Positions 59,551 to 64,000 of a stretch of 64,000 nucleotides of DNA are shown one piece after another. Every line of letters begins with the position of its first letter. Within the stretch, counting starts at the first letter, position 1. This DNA comes from Pseudomonadota bacterium (GTDB lineage: Bacteria; Chloroflexota; UBA6077; JAJPGT01): assembly GCA_021325655.1 (NCBI GenBank), contig JAJPGT010000088.1, forward strand, positions 124,001 through 188,000, read 5' to 3'. The notes beneath the pieces were generated by a model. The model saw only the letters and a program-made list of their open reading frames with translations, ran no database searches and was not told where the DNA came from. Position numbers and translations under genes: made by a program.

Positions 59551-60441
59551 ATGACCCTTTCTCCCTCTGACGATCTCCGCGCCGCGGTGCGCGCCAGGTA
59601 CAGCGTGGTCGCCGCCTCGGCGGCGGTGCGAGCCAGTGATGCCGATCCCCAGCTCCCGGTGGTCCACACGGCGGGCTGCTGCGCGCCTGGTGACGCCGCT
59701 GGCGGTTCTGCCGCTGGCCCCGCCTTTGGCGCACACGAGTACGCCGCGGAGGAGCTGGCGGCCCTCCCCTCAGCCGCGGTCCTGGCCTCCCTTGGCTGTG
59801 GCAACCCCACCGCGCTGGCGGAGCTCCGGCCAGGTGAAGTGGTGCTCGACCTCGGCTCGGGCGGGGGTATCGACGTCCTGCTCTCGGCCCAGCGCGTCGG
59901 CCCGACCGGCTTCGCCTACGGGGTAGACATGACCGAGGAGATGCTCGCGCTGGCCGAGCGCAACGCCGCCGAGCACGGGGTGTACAACGTGAGATTCTTG
60001 AAGGGGCAGATCGAGGCACTGCCGCTGCCCGACCAGGGTGTGGACGTGGTGATCTCGAATTGCGTCATCAACCTGAGTCCGGACAAGGCCCAGGTACTGC
60101 GCGAGGCGTTCCGAGTGCTGAAACCGGGCGGCCGCTTCGCCGTTTCCGATGTGGTGGTCCAGGGCGCCCTTCCGGCCGACATCCGCCGCAGCCTGGAGCT
60201 CTGGGCTGGCTGCATCGCCGGGGCGCTCGAAGAGGCGGACTATCAGCGTCTGCTGGCCGAAGCCGGCTTCGAGCAGATCGACGTCCAGGTGACGCGGGTG
60301 TACGACGCGCAAGAGGTATGCGGCACGGCGTGTGGTGGTTCGAGCAGCGAGGCAGACATCGTCGCCCAGCTCGAGGCGGCTGGTGGGCGGCTGGTGAGCG
60401 CATTCATCCGCGCCACCAGGCCAGCGCGGTCCGGTGGCTGA
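59551..60441 (+). CDS. arsM: Arsenite methyltransferase
   Basis: Methylates As(III) with S-adenosylmethionine to volatile or less toxic species. The 296 residues (ATG at 59551 with AAGGAG 11 bases upstream; an ATG at 59512 inside the operator is the alternative) include an N-terminal Cys pair (AGCCAPG, C43-C44), SAM motif [27 protein letters not shown], the Cys in SNCVINLS and the Cys in [10 protein letters not shown], which together form the arsenic site. Its stop overlaps the next frame as CTGA. Confidence 0.94.
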   Translation: MTLSPSDDLRAAVRARYSVVAASAAVRASDADPQLPVVHTAGCCAPGDAAGGSAAGPAFGAHEYAAEELAALPSAAVLASLGCGNPTALAELRPGEVVLDLGSGGGIDVLLSAQRVGPTGFAYGVDMTEEMLALAERNAAEHGVYNVRFLKGQIEALPLPDQGVDVVISNCVINLSPDKAQVLREAFRVLKPGGRFAVSDVVVQGALPADIRRSLELWAGCIAGALEEADYQRLLAEAGFEQIDVQVTRVYDAQEVCGTACGGSSSEADIVAQLEAAGGRLVSAFIRATRPARSGG

Positions 60442-61514
60442 GGCAGCGAGGCGGCCGGGCGGCCGCTGGTGTCCGCTGGCTGCTGCTGGCGCTGCTGCTC
60501 GCCGCCTGCGTTCCACCCGCCCCGCCAGCGGCCGCTCCAACCGTTCCGGCGGGGCCAGGCGGCACGCCCGCCGCGGTCCCGCGCCGGGAGGCTGGGCGTG
60601 TCTGGGAGGTGCTGGCCGGCGCGCCTGGCAGTCCCGCGCAGCTCCGCTTTCCCTCGGGCATCGCCCTGGACAGCCAGGGAAATATCTACGTGGCGGACCA
60701 GGGCAACCATCGGGTTCTGAAGCTCTCCCCGCGCGGCGAGGTGCTGGCGAGCTGGGGCTCCTACGGCAGCGGGCCGGGCGAGTTCGACCGTCCCTTCAGC
60801 CTCGCGGTCGATCCCCAGGGCAGCATCGTCGTGGCCGATACGAACAATGACCGGGTGCAGAAGCTCTCCGCCAGCGGCGTCCCGCTGGCCGCCTGGGGCA
60901 GCCGGGGAGCGGGGCCGGGCCAGTTCGATCAGCCGGAGGCGGTGGCCGTGGACCGGCACGGCGACATCTACGTGGCAGACACCCATAACCACCGGGTGCA
61001 GAAGCTGGCGTCGTGGGGCCAGCCGCTGGCCCAATGGCCGCTGCCCAATCCGGGCCCGCGGCTCTCCAGCCCCGCCGGTCTGGCGGTAGACCGCTACGGG
61101 AGCCTGTTCGTCTCCGACTGGATTAACGACCGGATCCTGAAATTCACGCCGTCTGGCCAGGTCCTGGCCCGCTGGGGCCGCGAAGGCGAGCGGCCCGGCC
61201 AGTTCGAGATCCCCTTCGGGGTGGCGCTAGATGCCGCGGGTAACCTGTACGTAGCCGACTGGGGCAACCAGCGCATTCAGGAGCTCTCGCCAACGGGCGA
61301 GCCGCTGGCCCAGTGGGGCGGCCCGGGCACGGCACCGGGCGAGTTTCATGATCCGCAGGGCGTGGCGCTGGATGTCCAGGGCAACCTGTACGTGGCGGAC
61401 GCTGGTAACAATCGGGTACAGAAGGGGACGCTCGTGACGGCGCTCCCGTCCGCGACGCTCAGCCCAGCAGCTCGCGCAGGCGACGCACCACGGCTGGATG
61501 CCGCAGCTTGGTAA
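60438..61514 (+). CDS. NHL-repeat lipoprotein (probable CTG start)
   Basis: The product has about six NHL repeats ([28 protein letters not shown] and similar), forming a beta-propeller. A lipoprotein signal ([13 protein letters not shown]) precedes it. No ATG, GTG or TTG fits upstream except within arsM at 60318/60330, which would put some 50 residues before the signal peptide. A CTG at 60438, in a 4-base CTGA overlap with the arsM stop, gives an ideal signal with the lipobox Cys at 24 and 358 residues in total. Its last 56 bases overlap the 3' end of the convergent sigma gene. Function unknown. Confidence 0.75.
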   Translation: MRQRGGRAAAGVRWLLLALLLAACVPPAPPAAAPTVPAGPGGTPAAVPRREAGRVWEVLAGAPGSPAQLRFPSGIALDSQGNIYVADQGNHRVLKLSPRGEVLASWGSYGSGPGEFDRPFSLAVDPQGSIVVADTNNDRVQKLSASGVPLAAWGSRGAGPGQFDQPEAVAVDRHGDIYVADTHNHRVQKLASWGQPLAQWPLPNPGPRLSSPAGLAVDRYGSLFVSDWINDRILKFTPSGQVLARWGREGERPGQFEIPFGVALDAAGNLYVADWGNQRIQELSPTGEPLAQWGGPGTAPGEFHDPQGVALDVQGNLYVADAGNNRVQKGTLVTALPSATLSPAARAGDAPRLDAAAW

Positions 61515-62442
61515 GCGCCTCGCGCTCGATCTGGCGAACGCGCTCTCGGCTCAGGGCGAGCCGCTCGGCCACCTCGGCCAGCGTGTGCGGCCGGTCGGTC
61601 CCGAGCCCGGCGCGGAGCTCCAGCACCAGCCGCTCGCGCGGGCTGAGCAGGTGCAGCGCTGCGCCCACCAGCGGCGCGTCCAGCTCGCGCGCGACCACCT
61701 CGGCGGGATCTTCTGTGGCGGGGTCGGCGATCAGCTCGGTCAGGGTGGTCCCGTCCTCCTCGGAGACGGGGCTCTCCAGGGAAAGGAGCTGTTTGACTAC
61801 CTGCCCCGCGGCAGCGACCCGCTCCACCGATTCCCCGAGCTCCGCTGCCACCTCGGCCTCCGTGGGGCTTCGATTAAGGCGCGCCGCCAGCTCTTCGCGC
61901 GTCCGGGCCACCCGGCTGACCAGCTCCAGCAGGTAGACAGGCAGGCGGATGGTGCGGGACTGCTCCAGCAGCGCGCGGCCGACTGCCTGGCGGATCCACC
62001 AGGTGGCGTAGGTCGAGAAGCGGAGCCCGCGGCTATGGTCGAACTTCTCCACCGCGCGCATCAGCCCGATGTTGCCCTCCTGGATCAGGTCCAGCAGGGA
62101 CAGGCCGCGCCCGCGATAGCGTCGCGCCACCGAGACGACCAGCCGCAGGTTTCCCTCCACCAGCCGGCGGCGCGCCGTCAGGGCGAGCTTGACCCGCTCG
62201 CTCAGCTCCGGACGTTCCGCCCCATCCGCGCTGGCCAGGCGCCGCGCCGCGGCCCGACCCTCGGCGATCTGCCGCCCGCACTCCAGCTCCTCCGCGGCGG
62301 TCAGCAACGGGATCTGGATGATCTCCTGCATGTACAGCCGCAGAACCAGGCGCTCCGCCTCGGATTCGCTCCCCGGTACGGGGCTCTCCTCCTGTCCCGG
62401 CCCGTGCGGACCCTCTCGACCGGGGCGCGGCCCGTTCGTCAT
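61459..62442 (-). CDS. RNA polymerase sigma-70 factor (RpoD/group 2 type)
   Basis: A 327-residue sigma factor with regions 1.2 (LYMQEIIQIPLLTAAEE), 2 (GNLRLVVSVARRYRGRGLSLLDLIQEGNIGLMRAVEKFD and STYATWWIRQAV), 3 and 4 ([22 protein letters not shown] form). Region 1.1 is lacking and the length is short for a primary sigma, so it may be a group 2 paralogue or a compact housekeeping sigma. The 3' end overlaps the NHL gene. A minus-strand -10 TATACT lies at 62625-62630, and an inverted repeat (62482-62500) sits in the leader. Confidence 0.92.
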   Translation of the reverse strand: MTNGPRPGREGPHGPGQEESPVPGSESEAERLVLRLYMQEIIQIPLLTAAEELECGRQIAEGRAAARRLASADGAERPELSERVKLALTARRRLVEGNLRLVVSVARRYRGRGLSLLDLIQEGNIGLMRAVEKFDHSRGLRFSTYATWWIRQAVGRALLEQSRTIRLPVYLLELVSRVARTREELAARLNRSPTEAEVAAELGESVERVAAAGQVVKQLLSLESPVSEEDGTTLTELIADPATEDPAEVVARELDAPLVGAALHLLSPRERLVLELRAGLGTDRPHTLAEVAERLALSRERVRQIEREALTKLRHPAVVRRLRELLG

Positions 62443-62481
62443 AGCTGCTCCGTGGCCGTGGCGACGGCAATGCTGGCAGCC

Positions 62482-62500
62482 GCGGGGTGCAGCACCCCGC
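62482..62500 (-). promoter_or_regulatory. Hairpin in the sigma-factor leader
   Basis: GCGGGGTGC pairs with GCACCCCGC, separated by one base, about 40 bases upstream of the sigma-factor ATG. It could affect translation or be a by-product of GC-rich sequence. Confidence 0.35.
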
Positions 62501-62624
62501 AGGAAAGCTGAAAGTGCGCCTCGCTACAGAGGCCCGCGCCGCACGCCGAGCAGCGGAGGCGAACGATGGGTCTTCCACAGAACCGGCAGCCAGACATCAC
62601 TCCCTCGTACCACAGCTTTTGCCG

Positions 62625-62672
62625 AGTATACCGTCCATCCGGCGCTGCTTCCCGATATTTCCTCCGTATACT
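62625..62672. promoter_or_regulatory. Divergent -10 boxes for sigma factor and rsgA
   Basis: TATACT occurs on the minus strand at 62625-62630 (toward the sigma gene) and on the plus strand at 62667-62672 (toward rsgA, start predicted near 62679). No strong -35 elements were found for either. Confidence 0.45.
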
Positions 62673-62713
62673 CTTGGCGTGACAGATGGCTTGGAGGGTC
62701 TGGGAGAGTCGGC

Positions 62714-63724
62714 TTGACGGGTGACAACCGCGACGGCGCGCTGATCGAGGGCGTCGTGCTCCGCTCGATCAGCGGCTTTTACGAGGTCGCCACGCCAGCA
62801 GGTGTCCGCGTCGCGGCACTGCGCTCCGGCCTGCGTCGGCAGCCAGGCGCGGCGCTGGTCGAATCACGGGGCCGGGTCCGGCCTCGCGCACAGACGCTGG
62901 AGCCCGTAGTGGTCGGCGACCGGGTCCGGCTCCGGCTCAGCGATGTGCCCGGCGGACGCGACTGGATCGAGGCGGTGCTCCCACGGGAGCACGAGCTCGC
63001 CCGGCGGGCAGCCGGCGAGCGTCGCCCGGTAGCGCAGATCCTGGTAGCGAACGTGGACCAGGTGCTGGTCGTGTTCTCTGTCCGCGAGCCAGAGCCCAAG
63101 CTCGGCCTGGTCGACCGCTTCCTGGTCGCGGCCGAGAGCCAGGACCTGCCGGCAGTGCTCTGCCTGAACAAGATCGACCTGCCGGCCAGCGACGAGGTGC
63201 TGCAGGGGTTCGAGGAGTTGGCGGCCGCGGGCTACCCGCTGCTATTGGTAAGCGCAAAGACCGGCGAGGGAGTGGAACGGGTGCGTGAGCAGCTCCGCGC
63301 GCGCACCTCGGCCCTCGTCGGGCCGTCCGGGGTCGGCAAGTCCTCCCTGCTCAACGCGGTCGAGCCCGGCCTGCAGCTCACCATCGGCGCGGTGAGCGAG
63401 TCGGTGGGCAAAGGCCGCCACACCACCCGCTTCGCCCAGCTCCTGCCGCTCTCATTCGGGGGGTACGTCGTCGACACACCAGGCCTGCGCGAGTTCGGCC
63501 TCTGGTCGGTCGCCCCGGAGGATCTGGACACCTGTTTTCCGGAGTTCAGGCCGTATCTGGGCCAGTGCCGCTTCCCCGACTGCGACCACGTCCACTCGGA
63601 AGGGTGCGCGGTGCGCGCTGCCGTGACAGCGGGCCGGATCAGCGAGCGCCGCTATCACAGCTATACCAACCTACGAGCCGAGGCCGAGGAGCAGGAAGGG
63701 CTTCTGCGCGTCGGCCGCCATTAG
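62714..63724 (+). CDS. rsgA: Ribosome small subunit GTPase RsgA
   Basis: Circularly permuted GTPase for late 30S maturation. I start at the TTG at 62714 (GGGAGAG upstream; consistent with the -10 at 62667), giving 336 residues: an N-terminal OB fold (VVVGDRVRLRL), G4 CLNKIDLP, G5 VSAKTGEG, G1 VGPSGVGKSSLLN, G3 DTPGLREF, and the C-terminal zinc site CRFPDCDHVHSEGCAV. Longer upstream frames run antisense to the sigma gene and are rejected. Confidence 0.95.
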   Translation: MTGDNRDGALIEGVVLRSISGFYEVATPAGVRVAALRSGLRRQPGAALVESRGRVRPRAQTLEPVVVGDRVRLRLSDVPGGRDWIEAVLPREHELARRAAGERRPVAQILVANVDQVLVVFSVREPEPKLGLVDRFLVAAESQDLPAVLCLNKIDLPASDEVLQGFEELAAAGYPLLLVSAKTGEGVERVREQLRARTSALVGPSGVGKSSLLNAVEPGLQLTIGAVSESVGKGRHTTRFAQLLPLSFGGYVVDTPGLREFGLWSVAPEDLDTCFPEFRPYLGQCRFPDCDHVHSEGCAVRAAVTAGRISERRYHSYTNLRAEAEEQEGLLRVGRH

Positions 63725-63919
63725 CCGGCCTGCTTCCCCGGGAGCCGGCCTCGGTTCTCCAGCTCGCGGCGCGCCCCTTGCCCCAGGCTTGGAGCGGGAG
63801 ACGGAAACGACAGCCAGGAGCAAGCCCGCCCAGAGCCGGGGCGCCGGGCTGGGGAGCGACCACCCAGGCACCCCGTGGCACGCGGCCTGCGGCTGCCGCG
63901 ACCAGATTCAGGAACACGG

Positions 63920-63943
63920 CCGAGCCACGCGGGCACGGCTCGG
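63920..63943 (-). terminator. Hairpin near the right edge
   Basis: CCGAGCC (63920-63926) pairs with GGCTCGG (63937-63943) around a 10-base loop. On the minus strand it lies 10 bases past a possible stop codon at 63954-63956. The 195 bases after rsgA otherwise show no gene. Confidence 0.4.
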
Positions 63944-63953
63944 GAACGTGACG

Positions 63954-64000
63954 CTAGCCCGCGAGCAGCAGGGCCACGGTGAGCCGGGGTGATTCAGGCG
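63954..64000 (-). CDS. Possible C-terminal end of a truncated gene
   Basis: A minus-strand frame enters from the right edge, reads PESPRLTVALLLAG and stops at TAG (63954-63956), followed by a hairpin. It is only 15 codons, so the family is unknown and the call rests on the hydrophobic C-terminus and the hairpin position. Confidence 0.3.
   Translation of the reverse strand, partial: PESPRLTVALLLAG

Noticed and set aside
62189-62713. Upstream extension of rsgA
   Set aside because: It is antisense to the sigma-factor gene and upstream of the likely rsgA promoter.
63725-63992. Short plus-strand frames after rsgA
   Set aside because: Low-complexity, no ribosome binding site and no recognisable motifs.

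Overview
This 64 kb window is a GC-rich, gene-dense bacterial chromosome segment. Gene order and family traits fit a Chloroflexota member of the Thermomicrobia/Sphaerobacter type: RpoC carries a long N-terminal coiled-coil insertion; a coaD-(DivIVA-like)-DUF177-rpmF-fab-accC-nusB-acpP block is present; tRNA 3' CCA is not encoded; several secreted beta-propeller proteins occur. The lineage is an inference; no rRNA lies in the window.

Layout. 1-11.1 kb (minus): rpoB-rpoC, an inserted secreted PQQ-type propeller gene, then rpsL and the start of rpsG. 11.1-16.4 kb (minus): radC-mreB-mreC-mreD-rodA, the cell-shape operon, followed by an SPFH protein gene. 16.6-31.3 kb (mostly plus): fmt, rpe, (rpmB on minus), fakA-fakB, recG, rsmD, coaD, a coiled-coil division-type protein, DUF177, rpmF, fabD, fabG, accC, nusB, acpP and tatC, a house-keeping and fatty-acid synthesis block. 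31.4-35.5 kb (minus): a cupin protein, tig-clpP-clpX and tRNA-Leu. 35.5-39.2 kb (minus): a carbohydrate ABC importer whose second permease is frameshifted. 39.2-45 kb (minus): a BNR-type propeller, a divergent GroEL-like protein, rpmG, tRNA-Thr, tRNA-Tyr and another secreted propeller. 45.2-49.5 kb: a DsrE-family gene with an in-frame UGA, tRNA-Thr, decayed cupin and pirin genes, a marR-yceI regulon and an alcohol dehydrogenase. 49.7-53.6 kb (minus): mdh, a PEPCK/HprK-type P-loop protein and isocitrate dehydrogenase, apparently one operon. 53.9-58.5 kb (plus): a two-component cluster headed by an ethylene-receptor-like histidine kinase. 58.5-64 kb: a decayed sugar ABC locus, arsR-arsM, an NHL-repeat lipoprotein, a sigma-70 factor and rsgA.

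The most interesting observation is the DsrE-family gene at 45217-45582. An in-frame UGA replaces the first Cys of a CGGC motif, the remaining 40 codons stay conserved, and a bacterial SECIS-like hairpin sits at the expected distance. It is a candidate selenoprotein. Other points worth checking are a GroEL paralogue with altered catalytic Asp positions, three genes (arsR, marR, groEL-like) whose -10 boxes predict leaderless mRNAs, repeated operator motifs for the MarR and ArsR regulators, promoter-proximal terminators in front of tig and DUF177, a structured T-box-resembling leader before tatC, non-canonical starts (ATC or ATG for radC, CTG for the NHL lipoprotein), and frequent 4-base NTGA stop/start overlaps.

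Most terminators here are long GC-rich perfect hairpins without a U tract. Several promoters have an extended -10 (TGC followed by TANACT).
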